Below, in pieces: positions 12,171 to 23,850 of a stretch of DNA of 64,000 nt. Source of the stretch: Nemania diffusa. Lineage: Eukaryota; Ascomycota; Sordariomycetes; Xylariales; Xylariaceae. The stretch covers positions 2,666,001-2,730,000 of the forward strand of contig JBBPUQ010000001.1 in the NCBI GenBank assembly GCA_038501195.1, given 5' to 3'. Made by a program: the position numbers and the translations under genes. Below the pieces are notes generated by a model, which worked only from the letters and a program-made list of their open reading frames with translations, had not been told where the DNA came from and searched no databases. Numbering within the stretch: position 1 is the stretch's first letter; the number at the start of each line of letters is the position of its first letter.

Positions 12171-13734
12171 TTTTTACAGTTATTTTAGTATATATATTTT
12201 TATATTTATATTGTATATTTATTATAATTAAATAAAAAAATTATTTATTAATTAATTTATAGATTTTTTTTAAATAATTATTTATTTAGTAAATATTACA
12301 AAATTTTGTACTTATATATAATAGTTAAATAATTTGCTAATGTTACAAAAACTGTTATATTATAGCTTTTTTTCGCTGCTTTTTATAAATAATTTAATTC
12401 TGTATTTTAAAAGTACTATTAATATATATATAAATTGCTTAATTTTTTTTTTTTTTTTTTAAAAAAAAATAATAAAAAAACCTTCTTTCAGTAAATTATT
12501 CGTTTATATACTTTTAAAAAGTTATTAACAAGCTTTATAAAATATTTATATTGTTATTGCTGCTATATTTTTTTTTTAAAAAAAAAAAAAAAAATAAAAA
12601 TAAAAAAGCTTTTTGTTGCTGCTTTTTCTGCTTTTTTTACATTTTAGCATTTATAGTAATATATATATTTTTGCTTATATTTGCTATATTTTACTGTTAA
12701 GTTTTTATAATAACAAATATACTTTTATTTATATCTATTATATTTTGTTAATAAACTTGTTTATTTATTTTTTTTACTATTATTTCTAGTTTTAATAAAT
12801 TAACAATAAATATATTAAATATTTATAAACGTTTTAACAAAAATATAATATTAGTTATACCGATTTTTTTTTTAAAACTACTAAAATATTTATAAATTGT
12901 TTATATATTTATATTTTCTTTTATAATATTTATTATATTTATTTTTTATAAGTTTATACATTTGTTAATTATTAGTTAGCAATATTTCTGCAGTAGTTTA
13001 ATATAGTTTTTTAAAATAACTTATAAAACTCTTTGTTTATAGTATATTTATAATATTTTTAAAAGTTGCTTAAACAAAATTTGTTAAAAAACTATAAGCT
13101 GTAATAGCTGTTATATGCGCTATTTTAACAGCTATATATATAAAGCTATATAAATAACTTTTTTTTAATTAATATAGTTTTAATTAATTAATTAATTTAA
13201 ATTTATTAATATTTGCTAAACTTTTTGTATTTTATATAATACTTTTGTTAATAATATTTCTATTGCTAAATTTATTACTTTTTGTACTATTGTTTATACT
13301 TTTTTAAGTTTATTAGAAATTAGTATAAAACATATAGAAAAAAAAAAAAAAAAAAAAAAACAAAAACACAGAAAAAAAAAAAAAAAAAATAACTAGTTAA
13401 AATTTTTAAACTAAGCATAAGTTACTATAGTAACAAAATCGTTTATATATAAAAAGTGCCCTTTAAGCAGGTTTTTTTTTTTTTTTTTAAATATATATAG
13501 CTTAATAAATTTTAAATTATATCATTTTTGCTTTTTTTGCTTTTGTTTAATTAGTTCGCTTTAAATAATTATTAGTTATAACTATTTATTTTATAGCTAT
13601 TTTGTTGATTTTTTGCTTATTAGCTAATTTTTAAACTAGTTAATAATAATTAAAACATTTATAAAAAACTTAAATTAATAAAAAAATATAACTAGTTTTA
13701 ATTATATTAAAAATATAAGCTACTTTTAAAATAT

Positions 13735-13860
13735 AAAAACTTTAGTAAATTTATTAGTGATTATTTTGTTAATAAGTATATATTTTATTATAAAACTTTT
13801 ATACTTGATTTTTTAATATAATTAATAATTATATATATTTATATACTTTAGTTTAATATA
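13735..13860 (-). pseudogene. Fossil of copia RNase H C-terminus
   Basis: Forty-two codons on the minus strand retain the C-terminal copia RNase H signature with spacing intact. The tail reads IITNKFTKVF where the family has (M)(A)ADGFTKAL or similar, and the upstream part reads KLKYINIYNY where the family has TKHIDIRYHY. Each mismatch and each stop (two TAA, as from CAA or TGG-type codons) is explained by C-to-T or G-to-A change. The position, about 760-920 bp downstream of the RT box, is right for Ty1/copia. Confidence 0.85.
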
Positions 13861-14619
13861 TAAAACTGCTATTTTTTTAATAATTAGTTTTATAGTTTAT
13901 TAATTATTGTATTAAATATATATATATTAGCTATTAAAACTAATATTAAGTTTATTAATTAATTAGTTAATATATATAGCTTTTTTAGCTGCTTATATAA
14001 AAACAAAAAGTTTAACTTTAGTAATAAATATAATAACTATATTTTATTTATTAGTTTTTTATTTTATAATATTATTAAAAAGCTTTATAATATAAACTTA
14101 AAAGCTTTTTTAATTAAAAATATTATTACTAAATAAAATGTTATTAATTACTACAAAGTTATTTTTATTATTAAATTATAAAATATAGAACTAAATATTT
14201 AATAAATAAAATAAAAGCTTATTAGTTACTTTATAATATTTAAATAATAAATTATAGTTAAAACGAGCTAATTATAAAGTTTTAAACGTTATATTAAAGC
14301 ATATAATTACTGCAGTATATAATATAAACTTTATTTTTTGCTAAAATAAATAAATGTTAATTAAAGTTGCAATTTTTTTATAAAAAAAAAACTCGCTAGT
14401 TTTTATTAAAATATTTAAGTAAATATTAGATATTAAACTTTTTAATTTAACAATTTTCTCAATATAAAAAATTTAAAAAAGCTATAAAAAGCTTTTTTAT
14501 TTATTTTTTATAACTTTTATTTTTAAAAATTATTATAAATTGTTTTTTTTTATAAAGTTATATTTAGTTTTTAAAGCTTCGATTGTTTTGTTAATTATTT
14601 TTTAGCTCTTTTTTTTATA

Positions 14620-14658
14620 AGCTATTACTATATTGTTAATATAAACAAATAATAACAT
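14620..14658 (-). pseudogene. Fossil of copia reverse transcriptase active site
   Basis: The minus-strand codons read MLLFVYINNIVIA. The canonical copia box is (M)LLxVYVDDIxIA; GTT/GTC to ATT and two GAC/GAT to AAC/AAT changes, all G-to-A, account for VDD becoming INN. This is the catalytic Asp pair of the RT palm, so the enzyme is dead. Together with the RNase H tail it fixes both the superfamily and the direction of the element. Confidence 0.85.
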
Positions 14659-17600
14659 TTTACTTTTTAAAAAATAACAAAGTTTATAAAATATAAAAGT
14701 AAATTTTATTTTATAAAATAATTTAATAAGCTTTTTTTACTATAACAAAAAAAACTTTTATAATTTATATAATATTTATTATAGTTAAATTATTATTTTA
14801 AGCTTTTAATAGTTTAATAATATATATATATAAACTTTTTTAATTAATTTAATATTAACAAATATATTTATAGTATTATATTATTTAAGTTTTAAGTTAA
14901 ATTTAATAGTAATAGCTATTAATATTTTAAACGATTTTTTTGCTAATATATTAATATAAATGTTTTTTTTACTATAATTAAATTATTAATTTTTTTATAC
15001 TATTAAGCAAGTTTTACACTTGTTATAATAACTATATTTATTAAACTTATATATATATATCTATATATAATTAAATGTTAAACTTTTTTATAAAAAACTT
15101 TTTGGAATTTTTTTTTAAATATTTATTTCAGTATAGCTTTATAAATATATATATTTAGCTTTGCAAAAATAATTTTTTAGCAAATAATTAATAAATTTAT
15201 TATATTATTTTAGTAAAAAAAATAAGTTTTAGCAATAAATTTTTATTTTTTAAAATAGCAGTTTTTAAAAGTGAGCTTTTTATTAACAGTTAAACAGCTT
15301 AAAAGTTTTTTTTTTTTTTTAAGCAGCTTTATTAATATTTAATACCTATAATATTCTGCTATAAAAAATATTAGCTAATTTATTTTTAGTATTTAGTACT
15401 TAAAATTAGTTGTTTATATATATACAAACTTTAAAAAAATTTATAATTTATTTAAAAGCTTTTTTTTTATAAACTTTTTTAAAAACTAATTTTTTTTTAT
15501 TAATAAAACTTTTTATAATATTAAATATTTATAATAAATTGTTATAATTATATATAGTATTTTTTAATAACTAAACTTATTATACTTTTGTTATTAGTTT
15601 ATTGTTAATATATAACATATTATAAAATCTTATTAAATAAAAGCAAATAGTTTAATTATTTTATAATAAATTAAAAAATAATATTTTAGTTTAAATTTAT
15701 AGTTTATTTCTAATATATTTTTTTTTTAAACAAAAGTTGAAATAATTAAGTTAAAAAATTATTAAATTTAACAGCGCAATAAAAAAAAATTTAAAAAATA
15801 TTAAAAGTTTTAGTTTAAATTTAGCGCTTATATAAAAATATATCTCTTTTAAACAATTTTTTAAAATATTAATTATAAGCTCATTTTTTTTTTGTTTTAT
15901 AAAATCAAAATTTTTTAATACGCTTTTTAATAATATATTATTACATTTATTATTTTCTAAATAGTTTTTTATATTTTTATTTAATTTAAAAGTGTTTTAA
16001 TATATAATTTTCTTAATTAATATTTTATAAGCTTTTAAAAAAACTTTAAAAAGTTTATTTTTAAACTTATTTAAATCTTTATTAAAAAATTCATTTTTGT
16101 TAAAAATTATATTTTTAATAACAATTACTTTATTTTTTTATAGCAACTATATATAATAAATATTAATAAATTAATAGTTTATTAAATAGTTTATTTAAGC
16201 TTTAAAATTAAGCTTTTAGTACTTATATTTTTTTTGTTTAATTTATTAAATTATAACAAATATTATATAACTAAAAACTTTTAAATAAATAAATAACAAG
16301 CTTTTTTTATAGTTTATTATATTTTATAAATTATTAAAATAAAAATAAAACTTTTTATAAAAAACTTATTAATAATTAATTTATTTAAATATTTAATTAT
16401 ATAAATAAACCGCTATATAAACTATTTTAATTTATAAAAACAAAAAAAACTTGCAGCTATTATATATAAAGTTTGCTTTTAATTTAATAGTAGCTTTTAC
16501 TTTTTTAGCTTTATTATTAAAATTTTAAATATATAGTAATAAAATCTTAAAAGTAATGCTATATTTTTTAGTAATCAATTTATTAAAATAAATAATTTTT
16601 TATTTTAAGCTAGTAAGCTTGCTATTATATTTAATAGTTTTTATTTTAATATTAAAATAATAATTTATATATTTAATATAGTTTTTAAAAATTATTTATA
16701 TAGTGTTTGCAAATTTATTATTAATATAATAATTTTATATATAGTTTAAATATTAGTTAATTATTAATATCACTTTTTAAAAACGCTTTTTTTAATTAAG
16801 CTTATTATATTTATAAAAATCGATTATTAAATATATACTTATTTTTATAATTTTTAAATAAACATTTTGTATTATTTTGTAGTATATTTTTATTTTGTTG
16901 CAAGTTATACAATCAATAGTGCAAATTTTGTTGTTAAAATATAGCATAATTATTACTTTTTTAATATAAATTAATAGTTGTTTTAATAGTTTAAGCTTTA
17001 AATATTCAAGCTGTTAATATTAGCAGTATAAACTTGTTTTAACTTTTAATTTTTTTATATAAAAATTCAATAGGTTTTTTTATATATAAAAAATATAAGC
17101 TATAAATTATATTAAAAAATATTCTATTATATATTAGTTATATATATAAGTTAAAAAATATAAAAGTACTTTTTAGCAATGTTTTAAAAAATTAAATTTA
17201 AGTTTATTTTTTTAATAAACTTTTATATAGTTTAAAATTTATAAAAATATTAAATTTATAGCTATTTCTAAATAATAAACTATATTATATAGCTTATATA
17301 TAATATATTTTTTTAAGCTTTAAATTTTTATATTAATTTTTTTATAGCTATATATATAGATTATACTATTTTTTGCTATTATTATATTTTTAAAGTTAAC
17401 TTTTTTTAAGTTTAAAAAACAATTTAATATATTAAAAATATATAATAAAACTTTTAAATCTATTATAGCTAAGTTTTTTAATAAATAAATTAATAAGCTT
17501 TTTTTTTATAAACTAAAAATATTTTTAACTTAAGCTATTAAAAACTTTAAAAGTTAATTTTTTTTTTTTATAGTTTTAAACTTATTTTTTTTAAGCTTTT

Positions 17601-18844
17601 TTTTTTTATATTATTGTTTTATATATTTTACTGCTTATTTTATAACTTTATTAATATTTAATTGCAATTTAACAATTTTTTTAATAGTTATATTTAAAAT
17701 CTAATTGTTAAATTTATTTTCAAAAAAAATAAACTAGCATTTAGCTACTAAGTAATACTTATAATATATTATATAATTAATAATATTAAAATTTTCTTTT
17801 TTATTATTTATACAAATATTTACTTTAAAACATTTATAAAAGTTATTTTATAAGCTTTTTTAAATATTTTTTTGTTATTTGTTTTATTTAAAATTGTTAT
17901 AGTATTTTCGTTTTTTTTTTTTTTAACAAAACTGTTTTAAATGATTTTATTACTTTTAGTTAATAAGTTTGTTTTTATTTTGTTTTTTTTAAAATATAAA
18001 AAATGCTTTTTTTTTTATAAACTTTTTATTAGTTTTTATAGCATTTAAAACTATTATTTTATAGCATAGCTTAAAAGCTATAATATAATAGCTTAATATA
18101 TTACTAATAATTTCAGCACTATAAATATTTTAAAATTTAATAGTTTAAATAAAATAAATAGTTCAAAAAGCTTTTTTAAAATTAATAATAAACTTAAAAA
18201 ATTCAGTAATATTAGCGTTTTTAACATTTGCTTTAATAATTTTATTTAGCTATTTATTGGTTTATTTAACAAAGTTTTTAATAAACTTTATTATTATTAA
18301 ATATATAAAGTTTTTATATTTTTGTTTATATTTAAATTTAAAAACTTGTTATATTATTATATTAAGTTTTTTTAGTTTATTATATTATTTATTAATTATT
18401 TCGTTTATTTTTATATATATTAATTTATAGTTAAAATATATTATTTTATATATTTATTTAATAAATTTAATAAACTTTATTTAATAAATATTATAATGTT
18501 TTATTGCTATATTATAGCTTTGTTTAATAGCTAAATAAAACATTTGCTAAAAAATAATAAGCTCAATAATTAATATATTAAAAAAATCAGTGTTTATATC
18601 TATAAATTTTATTATTGCTAATATATTTAGCTGCTTTAGCTAAAAAGTTTATATAAGTTTAAAAATTAAATAAATTTATAAATTTCTATTATATATTTTT
18701 ATAATAAAATCTTTTTTTTATAAATAAAAATTATTAAAAAAGTAAAAAGTAATTATAATAAAAGTTATTATTTTAACAATTTTATCAGTTATATATATAT
18801 AGCTTGTTATTTAATAAAATATAAAAATTAATAAAACTTTTAAT

Positions 18845-19028
18845 TGTTAAATTTAATATATATACTTTAGTATTATATTAGTTATTAGTTTTAATCTAAA
18901 GCAATTATTTAATAAGCTTTTTTTGTATGTTATATAAACCACTTAATACTAGCCACATCACTTATATAATCAATACGCGCTTTCCACGCACAGGCCTCAA
19001 GCTCCTTAAGAGAGGCTCAAATCCAACA
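18845..19028 (-). repeat. 5' LTR of the copia element, outer half unmutated
   Basis: It begins TGTTAAATTTAA and ends AAATCCAACA. Positions 18845 to about 18940 are as AT-rich as the partner LTR; from about 18945 to 19028 GC content is normal (for example ACGCGCTTTCCACGCACAGG). The partner bases at the same positions are all C-to-T or G-to-A derivatives. It therefore shows both the ancestral LTR sequence and the edge of the RIPped domain. Confidence 0.92.
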
Positions 19029-19112
19029 GCTCTGGGGTCTCTGCTACGCAGAGGCCCCCCGGCGTCAAATATACCAACTAACCAACCAACCAAGATTAAT
19101 GGGATAACTCAC

Positions 19113-19564
19113 CTAAGCTCCTGTATCGTCGCTTGTGCTGCCTCGCATGCGGAGTCCGCCGCCTTGATCTTCTGATCGTGAGCTTGAAGCTGATACTTCA
19201 TGCTGGTCTCGTCGTCGATGTCGATATCCTGCCCGGAATTAGTCAGTTCTCTCGATTCAACACTAGTAGAGCTCAGCTGGGAAAAGTTTCTCTTCTCTCG
19301 GCCCAAGGCCTCGTCGGCTGGCTAGAGTCGATCTACGATCGATCGTGCCAGTGCCTTTCGGATGTTGGGTCGAAGAGCGTCAGGGGGGGAAATCGGCGAA
19401 ACACTAGGTATTACTACCGGGCGGTTGGGTCGGGGAGTGCGGGGAGTCGGAGGTCCAGGGTCGGCGATGGGGGAGGGGGTGGTGATGCCTCGAGGTGCTT
19501 CGGAAGTTCGAGGGCTCTCCTCAGCACCTTGTCTCGAGTTCTTTTTGTTCTTTTTGAATCCCAT
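19113..19564 (-). pseudogene. Host gene truncated by the copia insertion, with RIP-type stop
   Basis: ATG at 19564 opens a frame (MGFKKNKKNSRQ...) that is lysine-rich, then proline/serine/threonine-rich. It meets one TAG at 19322-19324 and then stays open in the same frame for 69 more codons (PADEALGREKRNF... to ATIQEL), ending at a good 5' splice site, AG|GTGAGT, at 19113/19112. The next exon would lie beyond the copia LTR that starts 84 bp away, so the gene has lost its 3' part. TAG can derive from CAG by one C-to-T change in CpA context, the preferred RIP context. The last 40 residues look alpha-helical. I do not recognise the protein. An unrelated origin as a decayed transposon frame is possible. 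Confidence 0.6.
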
Positions 19565-20149
19565 TTTAGTCTTGGTCAGACGCGCACTGAAAGTGTGGAG
19601 TGGTGTGATAGCGGAAACGTGAACCAGCAAGTAAAACGCCAGGTCTATTGCAATAGAAAGCTGAGGTTTAGAAGAGAAGAAAATAAAAAGGGGAAATGGA
19701 AAAGATGGAATATTTGTTTGTTTATATATCCAGACGCTAGGCGATTAAGGTTTATCGTAACAAGTCTTATAACAAATTCGCAGTTTTTAGGTTTGAATTC
19801 GCAATTATATCATGGTTCAACCTGATTTGTATTTCACCATTTTCTAGAAAGTCTCATCATTCTTGCGCTTGGTGCGTCCTGTATTACGTATCCTATACAT
19901 TTATTGAACCCGGGCTGAGTCACATCATTCTTTCCTTCCCCCATGTAGTCTATTTAGACCTGCCTTCTCTAATCGTACAATACATAAATAGATATTAGTG
20001 ATATAGGTCTGCATGCTTATAACAAATACAAGCCCATGACTACCTTGTAAGAAACGTGCAAATACCGCAACATTGGTGGAGTCTATGACAGTCTATAGTT
20101 CGCTGAGATACAAAAATACAACTAAACCTTACTAACAACCCAAATTGTT
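19565..20149. other. Intergenic, no gene recognised
   Basis: Normal composition, becoming AT-richer from about 19660 onward. It would contain the promoter of the truncated minus-strand gene. Confidence 0.5.
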
Positions 20150-20533
20150 ATGAAAACCATCCATCACTCGCACCGGTGTCGTCACTATCACTACGAACTA
20201 CCACACCCATCAACAGGAACTATGCCGCTTGTAACATTCCCTCCTAAGACAAGCCTGACAGGGACAGCACCGACACTCTCAACGCAGAACAATGCTGTCT
20301 CTTTTAGACCCTGGAAAATGGGTACGCCCCCAATTCCGTCGGCCATCCTATCAGCCAGCCCTAAGAACAGCAGTACAAGTCTGCTGAAGACGGAGACACT
20401 GCCAATTCCATCTCCTTCTATCTCTGCTGGTCCAAGTCTTGTCTCAGCTAGTCTGGGGAAGAACGCGCGGATCCAGCAGGTTTGGTACTCCGCTACCATC
20501 ATGGTTGTCGCTCTCGGTTTCTCATATCTTTAA
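20150..20533 (+). CDS. Possible gene fragment with GPI-anchor-like tail
   Basis: A 127-residue frame from ATG 20150 is rich in Ser, Thr and Pro with repeated SPK/IPSP-type phrases and ends in a 17-residue hydrophobic tail (VWYSATIMVVALGFSYL), as GPI-anchored fungal wall proteins do. There is no signal peptide at its N-terminus, so if real it is the last exon or a surviving fragment of a longer gene. It sits in a gene-poor border zone next to transposon remains. Chance is a serious alternative. Confidence 0.3.
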   Translation: MKTIHHSHRCRHYHYELPHPSTGTMPLVTFPPKTSLTGTAPTLSTQNNAVSFRPWKMGTPPIPSAILSASPKNSSTSLLKTETLPIPSPSISAGPSLVSASLGKNARIQQVWYSATIMVVALGFSYL

Positions 20534-22940
20534 GGTGGTTTGGCGCGCCTCTAGATAGTATTTCATTTTTGTTTTTCTTTTGTTTATCTAGTTAGTCTAT
20601 TATAGCCTTAGGCAGTGTAGTCAAGTCCACAATTTGGCCTGATTTGTTCAACTTGTTTCGTTTTGTTTGACCCTCGTGAAGCAAGTCGCGCTTCCGCTTT
20701 TTTCCTATAGAATGTTCTTCCGGTACTAACACATAATCACGCCAAGTCTTTCTAATAATATTTAAAGCAATGACCCGCATTGCTATAGCCTCCTAGGACT
20801 TAGCATTCTGGGGCGTGGTATTTCCGGAAACAACTAATTGACTTAGCATATGTTGGTATGCTGATGTGACGACAAGAAGGCCGCAACTAAAAAGTATTGT
20901 TTTGCTACGGCGTTGTCTTTCCAAGTTAGTGAAAGGCGGTTATCTAGGAGAACAGCGGACAGATCTTCTTGAGATAGTGTAGACCAGGAATTTAATCTCT
21001 GCATGCTTTTTATTATGAATTCAGTATTGTGCTAGGCCTGGGGGCTATTCAATAATTTTACTTTGATAGTTGTAGATGTTTTTTTAACGAATTATAGTAA
21101 TAGATCGCGCCGTTTTTTAAACTTAACTTTAAAAAAAACTATTATTAAAAAGGTAAAAAAGAAATTTATTTATGTAATATACTTAAAAAGCTTTATTATA
21201 ACTTTATATAATTAAGTTTATTCATAAATAAAAATGAAACCGCAAATAGAAATACATAATATCTAGTTATTAAAATAAAAATAAAGTAATATAATTTTTT
21301 TTATAAATTATTTTATAGTTTGACAGTGTTGTCAGCAGGTACATCAAGGCCAACGATGATGATACCGTGAGTGAATTGACCGGAACGTTCACAGGTCCAA
21401 GTCAACCAACATAGATCCAATCGCAGAACTTGCCCACCCTTGTATACCCCCTAGCTACTTGATCTCGCCGTTCCTGCTAAGGTCGATGTCATGATTGACG
21501 GCCTTCAAAATGGTGTGACATGCTTGTTCGTGGCTCCTGGCGAACTAGTCCATTTTCATGGAAAACCTCACCTTGGCTACTGCCGCCATCACGGCATTCA
21601 TATCGCCGACTGCGTCGTGAGGCTTGTGCCGGGTCCACGGCGCGTTTGTCGTTCCCAGCAACAAGAGGTTTGCATACTTGTTAATATCCTTGACGATATC
21701 AAGCAGCGCCGATCTATCCGAGAGTATCACACGTGGCGGAGTGACACACTAGGATATCATGAACCCCAGGAGGTAGACACAATTGTGATATCGCCCGAAG
21801 TGAAGGAAGGGCTATGGAGGAGTTGTATTTGGTGCGGGTGTGCAGGTTTTTATAAAGCTTACTCCATGTGCGTACTTCTTGTAAACGTCCCTGGGCCTAG
21901 AACAATAATCATGAAAGTAAAGAGGGAGCCCAACACAATCATCACGTGCGTGTACATATCTGGGTTTTTAACTAGACGCATTTGACCTTGCCTATATTTT
22001 GACACGTGAGGTGGAAGGTGAACAATGAATATGGTGAGATGCATGGACATAGGCTGGGTCCAGTACACACGCTACGTTGTCAACAAGCTTGCGAGCTCTA
22101 GGGTGATCAGGAGCACCGACGCCCACATCGACGAGGGTACAACCTAGGGTACAACCTACGGCACGGCGGATCTTGCCCATTTCACCAGAAGACGTGTCCA
22201 CGCAGGGGACTATACCTCGATAGTCGTGTCTGTAGCTGGCAGCCCAGTAGGTAGAATAATATCGGCTCTTGGAGGCTAATCACTGGCACAAATAATAACA
22301 GACTATTTTCGCCATAGAATCTCTGCCACTACCTACTACTTGACGGATTGCTAACCTCAGATAACGCCGACCATCGTAGTGCCACACGCCAGCTTCAATC
22401 ATTCATGTTTCTCATCTGGTGATCCATAAGCCGGCTGAGCTAGCCGACAGTCGTCTCAAGTCGACCTATACGCGTCTCAAGGGATCAATCCGCCCAGAAT
22501 TCTGGATCCATGTTGTATTCGAGATATCAAAGATCTAGGCTTCTCCCATAATCGCTGGCATGTCTCCACGGAGCAAGAGCTCCTATCCAAGGTCAGCAAA
22601 CTTTATAGAAGATGTAGTTCCAACGTGGGCTACAAGGTATAGTAGAAAAGAAAAAGACAGGGTAAAGATGAAAGACAGGAGGATAAAAGGACAATAAAGT
22701 AAAAACAGGTATATTGATGAATACGAAAGGGATATGGCAAATAGGACTAGATAGGTAGGTTGACAACGTTACGGTTCGCAGGTCTCTGCTCGTCGTACGC
22801 ATTTTCGGTCTTAGTTGAGGTCTGATCAATTAGTTTATATTCAACATAATTTTCGAGTGTTGTAACATAAGCTGTATCTGGCCTATTTGCAATAGTGGCT
22901 TTTACCCATGTGGCAAAGTTATACACAACCAACGACAACT
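20534..22940. other. Degenerate border zone with an internal RIPped relic
   Basis: No intact gene. About 21060-21320 is a short A+T-rich block, probably a RIPped repeat fragment. Minus-strand stretches near 21545-21730 and 21992-22201 look partly coding, the latter interrupted by a short duplication (GGTACAACCT twice near 22136-22156), but I cannot name a family. I regard it as decayed sequence. Confidence 0.35.
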
Positions 22941-23805
22941 GAATGAGTGCATCTAAGCTAAAATACCTGTGAAAAGAATCATCTTGATAATATATTATAT
23001 ATATATATATATCAACTGGAGCTTAAAACTGACAAGTACCTATATTATATATATATAGATATGTGAACGGCGGAAATTCGTCGAAAAATCAATCACACTA
23101 TCTAATAAGCCTTAGGTAATCGGTAGACTCCTCCTCATGTGCATCAACGTAGGCACCGTATCAATAGCCTGGTGCTCAGCTATTATAACAACTACTTCCT
23201 GCCACCAGACAAACATGGCCAACCCACGCCGTCTCCGAGGGGGTCAAGCTGGCTTTACACATGGAAGAAATGGCCGGTGCTTGAGAAGTGTCAGAAATAG
23301 CCAATACCTACCTACTACCCTAGGTACCTAGGTAGGTATTCCGTAAATAGGTAAGGGAGTAGGTAGATACCTGGTTAGGTACCTGGTTAGGTAATAGGAA
23401 GGTCGTGCGAGGCTACCAGAGCTGTGCTTTCGGCCTCACTATCTGTCTGCCTAGTTGAATACTAACACATGTTTTTATATGATAGTGTGGTGATGCTCAC
23501 AGTGTGCTCCATGCGTCAACTGTTGTTTACTATATGACGTACTACTGCTCGCGTTGTGCCGCTTGTTATTTGAACTTTTCGTCCGTGACTGTATGTATGT
23601 ATTACTTCTTCCTCTCTTCCTATGTTTGTCTTCTCCTCAGCATACACATCTCTGCTCCTTTCCTCTGATCTATTAAATATCCCACTCCCAGCATTACTTT
23701 TTCTCGTCATTCCACCCTCTCTCTTTGTCGTATATCTTCTACACATCTTTCCTCGTAAGTGCCCCACCGGCCTCTCGCTAAGCCACCTCTCTTACAGCGG
23801 CAATC

Positions 23806-23850
23806 TCATCATCATCATCATCGTCGTCGTCGTCGTCATCGTCGTTGTTG
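23806..23850. repeat. ATC/GTC trinucleotide tract
   Basis: Runs of ATC followed by GTC, then GTT units; imperfect triplet microsatellite outside any recognised gene. Confidence 0.85.

Larger units (their letters stand above)
11674..19028 (-). mobile_element. Complete RIPped Ty1/copia LTR retrotransposon
   Basis: Two 184-bp direct repeats, both of the TGT...(A)CA type, bound 7.0 kb of A+T-rich DNA. The flanking pentamers are GCTTT (11669-11673) and GCTCT (19029-19033), a target-site duplication if one C-to-T change is allowed. Orientation is minus: an RT active-site fossil lies at 14620-14646, a copia RNase H tail at 13735-13860, and a coding-like stretch with gag-like position at about 18010-18236, all on the minus strand and in the order expected for copia (RT before RNase H; no integrase between RT and LTR). 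A purine run, AAAAAAG on the minus strand, abuts the left LTR as a polypurine tract would. About 1.9 kb separates the end of pol from the 3' LTR, which is long for this class. No open frame survives. Confidence 0.92.

Noticed and set aside
12130..13390. Homopolymer and triplet-like blocks considered as a CRISPR array or a plasmid origin
   Set aside because: No regular repeat-spacer unit; the blocks are shared with copy A as part of the copia 3' region.
19133..19825. 230-residue plus-strand frame
   Set aside because: Antisense to the better-supported minus-strand truncated gene, with no family features; its composition follows from the opposite frame.
20592..20780. Minus-strand 62-residue frame with basic cluster, considered as a transposase C-terminus
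   Set aside because: Too short and without DDE or DNA-binding motifs; no inverted repeats found around it.
21491..21985. 164-residue plus-strand frame in the border zone
   Set aside because: No recognisable domain, Cys/Arg/His-rich noise-like composition, and the minus strand of the same DNA looks equally or more coding.
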